A stretch of DNA of 64,000 nt from Cheiracanthium punctorium (Eukaryota; Arthropoda; Arachnida; Araneae; Cheiracanthiidae). The position numbers were made by a program, and so were the translations under genes. Below the pieces are notes generated by a model. That model was given only the letters and a program-made list of their open reading frames with translations. It ran no database searches and was not told the DNA's origin. Positions 33,550 through 45,815 of the stretch are shown piece by piece (the stretch's first letter is position 1; each line of letters begins with the position of its first letter). The stretch covers positions 434,001 to 498,000 of the forward strand of contig JAWZYV010011610.1 in the NCBI GenBank assembly GCA_038373885.1. Reading direction: 5' to 3'.

Positions 33550-34433
33550 TCATCTATGTTTGAATTTTCCGTGTTTTTGGCAACACTGATCAAAAGTGTT
33601 GGTTTATGAAATTGTTGTTGTTCGTCCGTTATATTCATTGAATCATGGTATAATTAAATTTACGAAACCGAATAAAATCCGCTTAATCTTATTTAATGAA
33701 GATTTTTGACTTCAATTTGCTCAAAGTTTTCATTCGTGATTTTGACTTGGAATAAATGCATAAACAAAAATGTAAGCACCACTAATAAATTTATTTTCAT
33801 TAAACATTTATGAATTTTATTTGTGTTATACGATTGATTACACACTTTAAAATGTTACTATTTTATTTATTCATAAATGTTTATTCATGTTTTTCTTACA
33901 TGTATGCCTACAATAGAGTTTGAAAAGCTTCAAACTTTGCTTTTTAGATGAAGCTTATGCAAAATGGAAAAAAAAAAAAAAAAAACAATATATGACAAGT
34001 ATCATTATTTGCACTTCATTCCTCTCATATTTCTTTTCCGTTTTAACTTTTTTTTTTCGGAAAGCTGATTTTTTACAGGTAAAGTTTCTGGAGTGAATTT
34101 TGTCTGGATATTCTAGTGTATATAAAGAGTTGTATTTAAAAAACTTAACTGTTATGTGCATTTGGATTTCCCTGACGTGGAAGTTAAGCCGGAAAAAAAG
34201 GAGCAAGAAGAGCTAAATAGCCTAGGAAAAGAAAAAAAGTTAGCATGCGTGTAAATAAATATAGGTAGAGGAGGGGGAAAACTACGTCATGCTTAGTAAA
34301 GTCCTGCTGCCGCTGAGGGCGCGCTGTGTCAGATCGGTGTTGCCGTTAGCCTCTATGGAAGTTCAGCATCTGGTTCCGTTTCTTTATCTGTGTCAAAGCC
34401 TATGGTAGAGGACCACTATATTAAACGAGGAAG
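33550..34433. other. Noncoding stretch, no gene recognised
   Basis: AT-rich to 34200. 34270-34400 is GC-richer (GCTGCCGCTGAGGGCGCGCT) with no assignment. Confidence 0.45.
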
Positions 34434-34441
34434 GCCTAGAG

Positions 34442-34903
34442 CATAGGTTCCCAACCTTTTTTGAACTGGTGCCCCCTTTTCTAGTGAATATTTCAATACC
34501 GCCCCCCTCCCCTCCCACTCCAGAGAAATAAGAGCTTAAATAATGCATGGTGAAAACAAGAAAAAAAAAAATTACTAATAGATAGAACAGTTGGAATTGA
34601 AACTCCACTGAATTTCTTTTTCGTTTATAAAAGAGGAATAAAAGTTTTGGAGAGGTATATTAGAGAGGCATCTCTTTCTCTCAACAGCGAAGTCTCATAT
34701 CGAAATATGTGAATTTTCGCACACGTGATAGAAATGAATTATCAGAGGGATTTTTAAGTCTTTTTTAGACTATATTTGGTTAATCTTATCACGCCCCTCC
34801 GTGCCATATCAACGCCTACTAATTTTCTCTGGGTCTTTTACCGCCCCCCTGAAAGCCTCAAACGCCCACAAGGGGGCGTTAACGCCCACGTTGGGAACCT
34901 ATA
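34442..34903. mobile_element. hAT-type MITE, 462 bp, shared target site
   Basis: The ends are CATAGGTTCCCAACC and GTTGGGAACCTATA, flanked by GCCTAGAG at 34434-34441 and 34904-34911. The GGTTCCCAACC type is a common hAT terminus. The interior holds runs of GCCCCC and CGCCC near both ends. It is non-coding. Confidence 0.9.
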
Positions 34904-34911
34904 GCCTAGAG

Positions 34912-35674
34912 CAGTGGTGCGCAAACTATTTTCATCTGCGACCCCCTAATTTGTGTAAAATTTTGTCACGACCCCCTGTTTTGAGTATAATTTTGTCGCG
35001 ACCCCTGGATAGACAGTAGACATTTTCTTTAATTGAAAACGAAGTTACATTGAAATTCTTTCTGGGAGTTGCTCTTACAGGGTGTTTTTAAAAGAGTGTC
35101 GTGACGTCATCGATTGAAATAACGCGTTTTTAAAATAGCGCACCAAACTTATAAACCACCATAAAAATGTTATAAAAGTTGTAACATCATAAAAATCAGT
35201 TAATGAATCAACACATAATTTTAGTAAACAATACTTTATTTATGCATATGGATATAAATATTTTTTAATGAAAAATACTTAAAAAAAACTTTACATCATA
35301 AAAAGTCAATGTGAAATATGTGCTTGCAAAGAGCTCATGATTGTTTCTATGTTCGGATCTGTATTGGAATTCGCAAATCGTAAGTCATCCTCTGGATCCA
35401 ATCGAGATCGATGTTTTGTTTAAATGGAAAATAATTTTGAAGATCACTATGCATGATCACTATGCATGATCAATTTGCATGATAACGTGGTTTTGAAGCC
35501 CCGTGATAGCGATCGCGAATATCGCGCTCGTAAAATAATAATTGTCATTTTCTTCTCTTGTATTATTGTAGTTCTTTGAAATGAGTAATTGCAGATTTTT
35601 CATAAATTTGAATCTCTTTGAATTTGGCGACCCCCAAAAATTATATCTCGCGACCCCCGGTTTGCGCACCGCTG
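34912..35674. mobile_element. hAT-type element, 763 bp, same target repeated
   Basis: The ends are CAGTGGTGCGCAAAC and GTTTGCGCACCGCTG, flanked by GCCTAGAG at 34904-34911 and 35675-35682. Its left TSD is the right TSD of the preceding element. Internal GCGACCCCC blocks flank both ends. No transposase domain was recognised in the open frames inside. Confidence 0.9.
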
Positions 35675-35682
35675 GCCTAGAG

Positions 35683-37732
35683 GACCAGTTGTCTCGGCGA
35701 TATAGCATGAACCGAGAAACTGACATTATTACACAGTATTACACACATGTTGCAGTATTACACAATCAGACAGTATTACATTTTACATCTCACTTTATTC
35801 TTATAGATTGAAGCCTTTATTTCTATTTGTTGAATACTTCATTCAGTATTTTCAAATGTTCTGGAAAGTTAAAATTAAGTTCATCCAATGAGCAAATTAG
35901 AATTCTACGGCAATTTAAATATTTGACTATATTTATGCTGTAAATGATGTTGTACAAAGAACTTAGAAAACATCCCAATAAGCTATTCTACTGCGACTAA
36001 ATGTTCAGACGTGGCACCACCGATCATAATTATGCATATTAATATTTTTACAGATATCGTTCTCCGAAGATTTACAGCTTCTGTTTAAGTCTTGGTACAA
36101 GATATTTAGGCAGACATCGGAGACTTAAGTACCAAAGGCAGCCTTGAGGCGCCTTGAATGATGTAGTGCCCAAGAACAAATTCTATTTCTTAAAAAAAAA
36201 TTTCTGACATTTATTAGTTGTTAGAAAAATTTATGGTTCTTTGAAAACAATCTTATACAGACATGATTATATTGGTATGGACCACGCGACATAAGATATA
36301 ACCACGCAACAGAAAAAAAACTAGTCCACATGAGAGATGTTTAGCTTAACAGGTGTCACAAAATATCTGTTCTTGTCTCACTCAGACGGTCTGTCTCTGC
36401 GCAGATTAATAGACTCGCAAGACGACAGGAATACAAATTTGCGTTGCGAATAAGGTGAAGGCATGTGGGTCGAAAACCATCAAAAAATAGATATAGTTAG
36501 GCGTCGACTGGCAAGAAAAATGGGTTGGTACTTTGGAGAAAAAACCGCGAACTTCCTCTTGCTCAATTCTTCGTTAGACGCGAGAAGAATTTGAAACTAG
36601 ATCCTTTTTGATGTGATGAGCCCGAAAATTTTTTTTATTTTATTTTTTAGAAAATGAACTTGTCGCTGGTTGATACTAACAGTTCTGTTGTCGCGTCTGC
36701 ACTTGTTTAATTGTTCCGGCCCCATCAGGTAGTTCAGTTCCCTCCATTCCCCGCCTATTGCAAACGAGGTCTCAATTAAAAAAAAACTAAGCTGAGTTTT
36801 TCCAGAATAATTGGAATATTCCGCATTCCTGGGCCAAAGAGTGCACAGCTATGTCTCTCTTGGTTCTTCTTTAAACTCGGGAAGGCCCAGCGGTACCGTA
36901 TGGTACCAGCAATCATTACCAAAAAATCATTTTCCCTTTGATAATGTGATAGCCAAGCAGTACCATTCCGTACCAGTAGTTTCTAATTTATATAGTTTAA
37001 AAATTAAAATAAAAGAGTGTTCTGATACTGTCAGTCAGGCAGTGAAGAAGAAAAGTTAAAATCGAGAAAAAAATTCGGACTTTGCCTGGTTCAATTAAAG
37101 ATATCTCCTGGATAGCGCTGAAATATACAACAAAGAGTGGCAGACTCAGATTCAGTATACACGCCACAAATGTGAAATAGTGTGAGTATTAACTCACACA
37201 ATGTGAGTTCCAAGTTCCGTCCTATGTGAGTTCCCTCCAATGTGAGAACTTACACAACGTCAGTTCCCTCCTCCAGAAATGTGAGTTAATACATTTGTGG
37301 AGGAAGAAATAAATTGGTCCCCTTGTTATACAATTCACGTATAAATATCAGTTTTAGTTCGGCCAAGCTGAAGCCAAGTTACACTGCTTTTCCCGATGAT
37401 CTGTTCCTCTGGGATTTATTTTAGAATAAAATTCGTTTCAATGAATCAAATAGTTAAAATTTGTATTTTGTTACATGTAAATTGGTTTATTACACTGCGA
37501 GGTATTGATATGTGAAGGTAGCTTTGGATATTATTAGGGTATGTTGCTTTCTCGCCAGATGTTTACGATATCGCAAGTTGGATAAAGATTTGGGGACTTG
37601 TATTTTGGCGCTATTTTGGATATGGCCGCTACATGGTTTGGTTTGCCCCATGGAGTCCATGGTTTGCACCATAGATAGTGATTTCTAGTAAACAAAAAGC
37701 GGAGAAACTCCGAGAAACGTACGTCATCGGAG
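35683..37732. other. Noncoding, possibly LTR-related at its end
   Basis: AT-rich with moderately complex unique DNA at 36000-36480 (for example TAATTATGCATATTAATA). At 37160-37290, TGTGAGTT and AATGTGAGTTCCCTCC recur. The last 240 bp may belong to the LTR-like sequence that resumes at 40428. Confidence 0.4.
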
Positions 37733-37803
37733 GGTATAAACATAGGCGTAAAGTTTCCAGAATTATTGGGGGGGGCTCGGGCCTTACATATAATGTACGC
37801 GTG

Positions 37804-37827
37804 TGTATATATATATATATATATATA

Positions 37828-37874
<47 letters not shown>

Positions 37875-37926
37875 GTATATATATATATATATATATATAT
37901 ACGCATATATATATATACACATACAT
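37804..37926. repeat. (TA)n microsatellite
   Basis: About 120 bp of TA dinucleotide broken by TAATG twice. It creates long Tyr-Ile frames on both strands that are not genes. Such tracts are cruciform-prone. Confidence 0.95.
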
Positions 37927-38673
37927 ATATGTAATAATAAAATAGCCTTTGGCAATTTAATCTAATTTAATTTAAAGACATCTGAAAAACAATCTTTAAT
38001 GTCTGAAACAGAGTACTTTCACTGTAAGGTTTGTTTCTCGGCTAGACAAATATTACGTTCAGAGACAATTTTTGAGAGCATATGAGAATCAAAAGTGCGA
38101 ATTAAGCTAAATTTGCAGGCATTTGCGTTTTCTGGTGGCCGAACCTAAAATTCTTGGCCTAAATAAGTAAATGACATCACTTTAGAGAGCCAATATCGCA
38201 AAAATCGCGATTTATGGCTCAGCTCGTTTATAAATCACGATTTAAATCCCAGTCTAAACTCATTAATCGAATTTATTAGCTTCAGAATAATAACATTTTA
38301 AGACTGAAATGCGTCGAATAATCGCATTTCAAAGGTCGTACAGAAATTACGACAGAAAATCTTTTTTTTCCACTCTAGAAATAAACTTTTACATACAAAA
38401 TCATAGATAGCCCCCGATCCTCTTTCTTTAAAGATATCTCTGCGACACCGTATGATGAAAGGCTCAGATTTGGTACATCACTTTATGAGTGTACGAGACA
38501 CATTTTACTAATAGGGAATTACGGGGTCGTATAAAAATTTCAAAAGAGTAACTTTTTGAAAATAAACGAGAGGAATTTTTTCTTAACGGAGAATTTTTCC
38601 GACCTTATTTGGAACATTTTCCCTGCCTAATTAATTTATATTGCCTATACTTATCTCACAGATAAGAATTAAA

Positions 38674-38995
38674 CAGGGTCGCCACTAGTCAGGGAGAACA
38701 GGGAAAGCCTGGAAAAGTGTGGGAATTTCATTTTGGCAAAAAAGTTCAGGGAGAAGTCAGGGAAAATTGCAAATTTTGGCCCAAAACCTGGAAAATCATG
38801 TAATTTGGACTGAAAAATCAGTGTTTGTAAACAAACAACGTTTAACCTTACTTTAGGAAGCTAAGAATATTAAAGAACGTATGCAAAGTTGGCATTATAA
38901 ACATGAAAAATAGTCTGGATTTTTATCGCATGATGGTCTGGAAAACCTGGAAAAAGTCAGGGAATTTTTTTTTCAGAAATTGAGTGTCAAACCTG
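38674..38995. mobile_element. hAT-like MITE nested in the 2.7-kb element
   Basis: The left end is CAGGGTCGCCACTAG and the right end GAGTGTCAAACCTG. CAGGGA-AAGCCTGG and CTGGAAAA-GTCAGGGAA blocks repeat at both sides. The 8-bp duplication is unclear (AATTAAA versus ATTAAAG). Confidence 0.55.
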
Positions 38996-39380
38996 ATTAA
39001 AGCCTGTTTAGAGGCAAATATGTTCAGAGGCAGAAAAAATCTCCCAAACATTTACATGCCCAGTCGGACATGTAGCCTTAAAATAATACATGCCCGAACA
39101 AAAATTTACAAGCCCGAAAATTACTACATTTTATTGCTCTATAAAATTTACATTATTCAGACTGTTTGCATTGAAAGGAAATGTTGCAACCACAAACCAA
39201 ATCCGTATGATATATGAACCAGCATATTAAAACTATTTTATGAATCACTTTTGATCAATTTTTTACATGCCCGATCAGGCACATATGGCTAAAAAAAATA
39301 CATACTTGTTGAGAATTTTACATGCCCCCGGCATATCGCGCAATAGATTTTTCCGGGCTTGTATATCTCCCAATTTTTAA

Positions 39381-39820
39381 GGGGTCTTAGGAGGATAAGG
39401 ATTAAAAAAATCGATATTTTCAATTTTAATTTTATTTGAGAGTTCAATTATATCTGAGCATTTTGACCCCAATTTTATGCAATTATTCCAACTAGAACCG
39501 GTGATAAACATAAAAACATTTTATGAATGTTTTATATTTGAACACAGTAAGGTAACTTACTGTAAGATATGTGAAGATATGTGAAAGATGTGAAAGGTAA
39601 GTAAAGATATATGAAGTAAGTAAAGATATGTGAAAGTAAAGATAATAAGTAAAGATATGTGAAAGGTAATGGATTTTTATCCTAAATTTTATGATGTACT
39701 ATAGTGTATTATTATACGAAAAAAGTTTCATTATTCTGTGACTTTATTTTGATCATAAAATGTAAAAACGCTAGGGTTTATAATACGTGTATATTTGCTC
39801 CTCAATCCTCCTGAGACCCC
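39381..39820. mobile_element. TTAA-flanked TIR element, 440 bp
   Basis: TTAA at 39377-39380 and 39821-39824. The inverted ends are GGGGTCTTAGGAGGAT and ATCCTCCTGAGACCCC. Internally, GTAAAGATATGTGAAAG repeats imperfectly (39545-39665). TTAA target duplication fits piggyBac or Kolobok; GGGG ends differ from the CCCTTT family elsewhere in this window. Confidence 0.75.
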
Positions 39821-40427
39821 TTAATGCAGAAGCAAAAATATAGAAATATGCCTACTGTTCTGTGCAAGCATCACTGCGACTTGCATTCGTTTGAAACGTT
39901 TCACTTGCCGTTGGTTCTGGCGTTTTTTTTTTTTTTTTTAATTTTATAAGGTAACTATCCGTTATAGTGCCTTCCTACCAAGTTATCCTTCTTAAAATGC
40001 AGTGAAACAAAGTCAAAAATGGAAGCATAGTGAAAGATGCGAAGGTAGTGGGGAAGGAGCATTTTAGATTACTGAACGCATTTTAGGCTGATGTGAACTT
40101 TTGATTACATAATTACCATTGCATAGACTGTTTTTTATTAACCGGCTCCTGGCGCGGCCAGCTTAATAACATCTTGTATTATGTGGTGTCAGAATGAATC
40201 TCAAATATTCATCGAAAACGAAATCAGAAGAAAATTTTTATGAATAAAAGAAAAGTTTTTTTTTTTTTTTCTATAACTTGAGAGAAATTCTTTTTCTTTA
40301 AATTGTAAAAATTGAGTAAAATGCATTTTTTTTTAATTTAACGTAAATTATTGGGTGGGCTCAGCCCCAACTCATAATTTATTGGGGGGGCTTGAGCCCC
40401 ATGGGCCCATATAACTCTACGCCTATG

Positions 40428-41100
40428 GGTATAAAAAGAGATCAGTAGTTCACAGTAGTTGCAGCCAGAGCCATAGACTCTTCTGTGTGTAGGAGCTTAG
40501 CGTGATTTGGCCGTTTTGTGAAGCAATCAGTTTAATAAAGATTTGTGTCCGCTGTTCGAAGAGTGGATTGTGGTATACTGCACGACGTGGGGCAGTAACG
40601 AGTCTGCTCGAAACTCCAAGGAGTCTAATGTTTGTGGAGTGTTTTTTTGTGCGAGAATTTTTCTTTTGTGGAAGCTGTTATATTCAACAGACCTTCCTCC
40701 ATTGACTGAGTGTTTGTGAATTCACATGAATATGCTGTAAAGATTGTTCGACAAAGTTCTGGAGGAATAAAATTTTTGTTTCGTCCAGACGTCTCAGCTA
40801 GAGGCTGGATTTTACTACATTCTGATATCAGAGTTCTCAGCTGTCGACACATTCATACCCGTTCAAACCAGACGTTCACCCGCCAATTTTTCCGTACAGA
40901 AGAAAAGCGTTTTGTAGAGAATTTGCATCAGTATCAATTGCATTGAGCATGCATGCGCCGGGAGCCCACATTCTAGTTCTGCCCAATACAATGGTCGTAT
41001 TTTACCTTTTACGTATTTCTTAAAAACTTCCGCTGAATTGACCACTTCATTAATCCTGTACTTGAGTAAAGCATACGTATCCCAAACAACCAAACAGCAG
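40428..41100 (+). repeat. LTR-related sequence with TATA motif
   Basis: TATAAAAAG at 40430 is followed by sequence related to the two LTRs at 41139 and 62119 (GATTGTTCGACAAAGTTC versus GATTGTTCGACGGAGTTC, then AATTT-GT-TTC-TCC-GAC). The 2.7-kb hAT inserted at the TATA motif and duplicated it. Termini are not defined. Confidence 0.4.
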
Positions 41101-41138
41101 GTTGAATTTTAAACGGAGCTCACTTCGCCTGTCAATAC

Positions 41139-42062
41139 TGTTACGAATTTCTGGGTCTCCCTGCAATTGAACGGTTAAACATAGCTTAAAATTCTCATTC
41201 TACGCGTCAAATAATTAAATTTTGCATTTTGTCGCAACAAAATGCAAAATTATCGGTTAACTAGATCGGAAATTGATCGGTTAACTAGAATGGGAGATAT
41301 GGAGTTTTGGGTTTCCCCATTGATTAACATAAGGTTTTCTCGAAATCTCGAGAAATATTGATGCTATAGCATAACGAACTTCACTTTTGGAGACTTATAT
41401 TTGGCGGCAAATTTGGCTGCATTTCGCCAAAAAGTCGTTAAGCGGCAACAGTTCGGACATTTCGCGCGATTTTTCCAATGGGGCCTGTAACGTTTGTTTT
41501 CCTGCTGTAGTATTAGGCAATAGCCTTGTATTTCTCATTAATATTTCTATGACGTAATCAAAACGCGAATGTGCGGGATCTTTCTCGAGATCCCGATTTT
41601 TCTGGAAAGTACGACGTAAGAGGCGGTGTAGTTCAGGTCAGTTTGCTGTTGACTACCGTGGTATGCAGACATGCGTTCTGCTAGAGCATAAGGCTCTGTA
41701 TTGGCGCTTATGGAAGCAATATTTTGCTTGTTTTGAGGAGCTTGTTTATGCATGCTGTGTGTGAAATCTTCATTGCTGAATCCTAAGGGACTGTTTATGA
41801 TTTTCCCCGTGAATTTACGCCGAAATTTATCTTGTGGAAGTATTTTATTTTATCTGTGAAATATAGAATCTGTGAAAGCTTCTGTACCAAGCGGGCTGTT
41901 ATTAGCAAGTTAAAGGCTGTTAGTGCCTGCGAATTTTGTACAGAAGATTGTTCGACGAAAACTTATGTTCCATTCTGAAAAGTGGACTGTTTACTCGAAC
42001 TTTCGACATACACTGGACTTTTAAACGACGAACCCGGGAATTAAGCAGAGTTTCCTCCAACA
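41139..42062 (+). repeat. Solo LTR, Gypsy-like, 924 bp
   Basis: Starts TGTTACGAATTTCTGGG and ends CCTCCAACA, flanked by a 4-bp duplication ATAC (41135-41138, 42063-42066). TGTTA...CAACA ends with a 4-bp TSD suit Ty3/Gypsy. No primer-binding site, gag or pol is adjacent, so it is a solo LTR left by recombination. A diverged relative lies at 62119-62963. Confidence 0.65.
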
Positions 42063-42066
42063 ATAC

Positions 42067-43224
42067 ACATGAAACATACTCATGCACTCATGTTCCCGCA
42101 CGCACCATTTTTTAACACTTTCCTATCAAGCTCGAATGTGTTTCTGATTTATTTCTCAGTCTGTTCTTCGGCCTAAAAGGTAGAATTTCTGAAAATGGGC
42201 TTAATTTTTGTTATTTTGTTAACAAAAAACCAAATTTCAGGAGGGGAGCTGCCATCATGAGTTTTCTACTGGGCCTGCTCCTAGAAAATGATCATTGATT
42301 GAAGTTGATTTTCTGCTAATAAAATAAAAGGGAGGGGGGGGGGAGAGGGCTGCGACTGACGTTTCTACCCGATTCAACGTTCAATTGAGAAAAATCGGAC
42401 TATGTTCTATCAATTATCATTTTCTATGAGCTGTACCTCATTCCGCCCTTGACCCTCTGTCTGCAACAGAAAAACTGCCGCTAGAATCGCGCATCGGACG
42501 CCAAATGTTTCGCGGAACTATAAAATTCTTCTGACTGTCGCTAAAAAGACAAAGTGAGATGCAGTTACTGTTCATATAATTACTCTTTCACCCAGTAATG
42601 CTTTCTCTGAAATAAGTCACCCGATAACTCACAAACAATTGGGCGTATGGTTTCCGCGACTGCGGCAATGCATTCTCCTGCGGTATTAATTTACCAGATA
42701 AATCTAATAATAGAAACGGCACGAAAATGGAACAGAACGCAGCATTTGACAGACCCGATCCAATACACCCATTCACTTCATAAATATCTCCGTGTCCACT
42801 TGAGGCCCGGTAAGTGGCCAAGTTTCCTTTCTTAGCAGAGAACTTTCACTCCTTGTGTATATGTGTTTGTGCGGACAAGCCTGCGAATTTATAAAAATAA
42901 TCCAGACCCTTGTTAAAGACCACTTGTGAGGTCCGCAAAGGCTTGGAGAGGCAAAAAAGTGCGCTCGCTGTTCAGGAAATGTGGGTGGAGGAGGGCCTTG
43001 TTATGAGAGATCTTTGATGATGGAATCCATTTCGGGTCACGCGACATACTTCAGAGTCTTTTAAAAAGAAAGTGGCGCCAGGTCACTAAATGGCGTCGAG
43101 CAGTTGTAAAGGTGCTTATCCGCTTAGAGATCTGGCGCAGAGCAGGCTCGTATGAATTGATAAATTTACTCGTTTATTGTGGTAGCTACCTCAGCACAGA
43201 TGGTGGGAGTGACTGTTCTTCCTT
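42067..43224. other. Noncoding; GC-richer unique patch
   Basis: 42580-43160 is moderately GC-rich and unique in the window. A 62-codon plus frame (42647-42835) runs past CCCGGTAAGTGG, a good splice-donor consensus at 42808-42816; without homology or an acceptor I do not call an exon. Confidence 0.35.
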
Positions 43225-43228
43225 TAAA

Positions 43229-43728
43229 CCCTTTAACGCGCAGTGTTCCCGCTCTGGGAACACCAAACTCTGACGTTTTGACTGTTGCCAGTCACGAAGA
43301 ATAGATTTGATTTCTATAAAAATAATTGCGGGTGACATAGCTCCACGAGAATCCTTTACTTTTAAGCATGTCATTTCCCGTAAAAAAATTGTCAACGATT
43401 ATTTTTAACAGCACTGCCATCTGCTGAAAAATGGAAGAATGCGAGAACAGTTGGATAGATTGCCCAATTCTGAAAAAAGGGCAGCCGTTGCCATCGCTCG
43501 ACTTAACAACCAGCAAGATGGCGGACGATCGAAACGTTCATCGCCTGCCACCGATCTAGAGACCCTTTTTTGACGACAGCTGGCTGTGAGCTGTCGTCAA
43601 AAAAGGGTCTCTAGATCGGTGGCACGCGATGAACGTTTCGATCGTCCGCCATCTTGCTGGTAGTTAAGTCGAGCGATGGCAACGGCTGCACCTTTTCCAG
43701 CATTGGGAAAGGGGTACGCCTCAAAGGG
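43229..43728 (+). mobile_element. piggyBac-like MITE, copy 6 (500 bp), most complete
   Basis: The left end CCCTTTAACGCGCAGTG is preceded by TTTAAA (one base off TTAA); the right end GCGCCTCAAAGGG is followed by TTAA (43729-43732). Left subterminal GTGTTCCC-GCTCT-GGGAACAC forms a hairpin. The 3' 270 bp are a fold-back centred near 43580 with GACAGCTGGCTGTGAGCTGTC at the tip. CAAGATGGCGGACGATCG and its inverse lie one per arm. Confidence 0.85.
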
Positions 43729-44002
43729 TTAATGTGTAAAATTTTCATTTCTGCTTAGTTTCGAAAACAGACAGCAGAAGCGTTTGTGGCAAGACGTTAA
43801 ACAATCGATAACGAATAGTTTTCACTATAATGTGAAGGATTTTCAAAAAGTATTGTATGCTTTCCAATTCAAGCAAGTTAAGAAACTACTTCATTGGCGT
43901 ACATAGTTCCGCATCTGATAGTATTTTTCAATTTATTCAGAATTTAGGCTTAGAAAGAATGAAATAATTAGATGAAGATTTAGACTGTCTCCTCAAAAAA
44001 AG

Positions 44003-44433
44003 ATTGCAGTTCTTTGGCTCTGTGGCCACGGATCGACTATGGCCATCGATCGAACGATCGACGGCCATATTGCTGGTAGTTAAATTGAGTGATGGCAACG
44101 ACTGCACTTTATCAGCTTTGGAGCCGTTGAGGCAGTCTGTCCAGTTGTTCTTTTACAGCCATGCATTTTCACCACTCTCTCCAGTTTTCAGATGATACCG
44201 CAGTACTGATTAAAAAAAATTCTGGCACAAATTTCACAATTAACTAACAGTTTTTCTGAAAATTATGAGCTGCAAAGTAGAGGATTCTCGTGTAATTAAG
44301 TATTTCATTGAAATCAAATTTATTCTTTGTGAATCAAAGCGTGCAAAATTAAGTAATGTCCGAATTTTGTGGCCGGTATTCAAAATGTCGGGAGTTTTGT
44401 GTCCTCATTGCAAGGACACCGCACCTTAAAGGG
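44003..44433 (-). mobile_element. piggyBac-like MITE, copy 7, diverged
   Basis: The end ACCGCACCTTAAAGGG is followed by TTCT (decayed TTAA). Inner blocks GGCCATATTGCTGGTAGTTAA, CTGCACTTTATCAG and GTGTCCTCATTGCAAGGACAC match the subfamily at 60262. The inner arm is shortened. Confidence 0.6.
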
Positions 44434-45401
44434 TTCTGTAGCTATTGCTTCTTTAAATTTTTTTAACCTTCATCCAGCTGCATTAATTACGAGTGGAGAG
44501 AACTGCAGAGAAGAAGGGAGCAAATAGGTTAAGGCAATTAAGGCACTAAAGTATTTCTTTTAATCACTTTCTTTTAGAGCCTGATCTAAAAGAGTTACTT
44601 GTTAATTTGCCCAGAAACATGTTGCAGGCAATATTTTCAAGAATATTCTTTTTGATTTCAGCAAAAATTTTGTTTGGTTTGAAACAGAGGAACGCCTCTA
44701 AAATTCGCTTCTGCCTACAGCAGTAGCGTAGAAATTACATTTGAAAGGAGCTATGCAAGTTTCCTTCTGTTCCGGAAACTGAAAAATACACCATATTGTG
44801 CTGTATACCATATTGCTGTATTTTCTCCCCTTCTCCGTAAATCTGGGAGTTAGAGATGGGCGGTTCGACTCATTTTACTGATTCGAATCTCGACTCACTC
44901 ACTACTTCGATGATTCGAATCAGTGATTCGAATCTTCAATCAATAAAACAACTAAAGAAATTTTCCCTCTCTCTGCGCCGAAAGCCGTACTATTTAAACA
45001 CCCTTCACCCATTCATCGGGTTTCTTCTCCGCTGAGTTCTCGGGCAGTTAGCATCTCTCTCTCCTTGCTCGAGTAAAACTAGTGTTTAAACTGCCCGAAA
45101 TGAAAATACAGGAGAGCTTCGTATGACCCCCTGGGCCTGTAAGATTAAAAGGTTAAGTTTGGTGTCAAAGCATTCGAAATTTTATGCAACGATGGGAATT
45201 CCTATGGGGGGGGGTCGAGAATCAATAAAAACGCGCTCCGGTGGATAGTTTCCGGGATATACGTTAATTAATTATGGTAATTAGACTAATAAACCATGGA
45301 GCTGTTTTTTCCGCGATCCGGCATCGTCATCAACGGAGAGAAAGCAGTAGCAAAAGCATCACAAGCTGGTATTGATCTCAGGATTTTCTTATCGCCGGCC
45401 T

Positions 45402-45571
45402 CAGAGGCGTAGCCAAGGGGGGGGTTAGGGGGGTCATAACCCCCCATGAGGAATTTTTTGCCATACAAAATGTATATTCTTCACTACATTATCATATACA
45501 CGTATACATATATATGAGTTGCAGTAGTCATAACCCCCCCCCCCCATGAAAAATTTCTGGCTACGTCCCTG
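45402..45571. mobile_element. hAT-type MITE, nested, 170 bp
   Basis: The ends are CAGAGGCGTAGCCAAG and TGGCTACGTCCCTG. The TSD is GCCGGCCT (45394-45401) and GCTGGCCT (45572-45579), 7 of 8. Inverted relative to its relative at 33168-33341. Confidence 0.85.
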
Positions 45572-45639
45572 GCTGGCCTGTATTTTTGACCTTTATCGAA
45601 TTCGAGATTTCACTGAAATGAAAATGGGAATATCGGATA

Positions 45640-45815
45640 TTTGATGTTGAAATAAAACCGATATGTCGATATTTATCGATTTTTGGCCCAGTCCTACTGA
45701 GGGGCTGCTGCCCCCCCCCAAAAAAAATGGGACCCTTTACTTAGCTTACAATTGAACTTTATCTTTAAATTTGATACCCAGCCCACCCCGAAATAAAATC
45801 CTGGCTACGCCACTG
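45640..45815. mobile_element. hAT fragments
   Basis: 45640-45695 ends ...TTTTTGGCCCAGTCCTA, a hAT-Ac type end without its partner. 45696-45815 ends TGGCTACGCCACTG and contains TTTACTTAGCTTACAATTGAAC, the same sequence as the right part of the hAT at 48279-50499. Confidence 0.55.

Larger units (their letters stand above)
37741..40427. mobile_element. hAT-type element, 2.7 kb, with nested insertions
   Basis: Perfect 8-bp TSD GGTATAAA at 37733-37740 and 40428-40435. The ends are CATAGGCGTAAAG and CTCTACGCCTATG. G-rich blocks GGGGGGGCTCGGG and GGGGGGGCTTGAG lie near both ends. The interior holds a TA microsatellite, a hAT (38674), TACATGCCCG-type repeats (39045-39330) and a TTAA-flanked element (39381). 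No transposase frame remains. Confidence 0.85.

Noticed and set aside
37534..37965. Tyr-Ile-rich frames on both strands
   Set aside because: Translation of a TA microsatellite.
42647..42835. Exon ending at a GTAAGT donor
   Set aside because: One good donor-like motif only; no acceptor, homology or codon signal.
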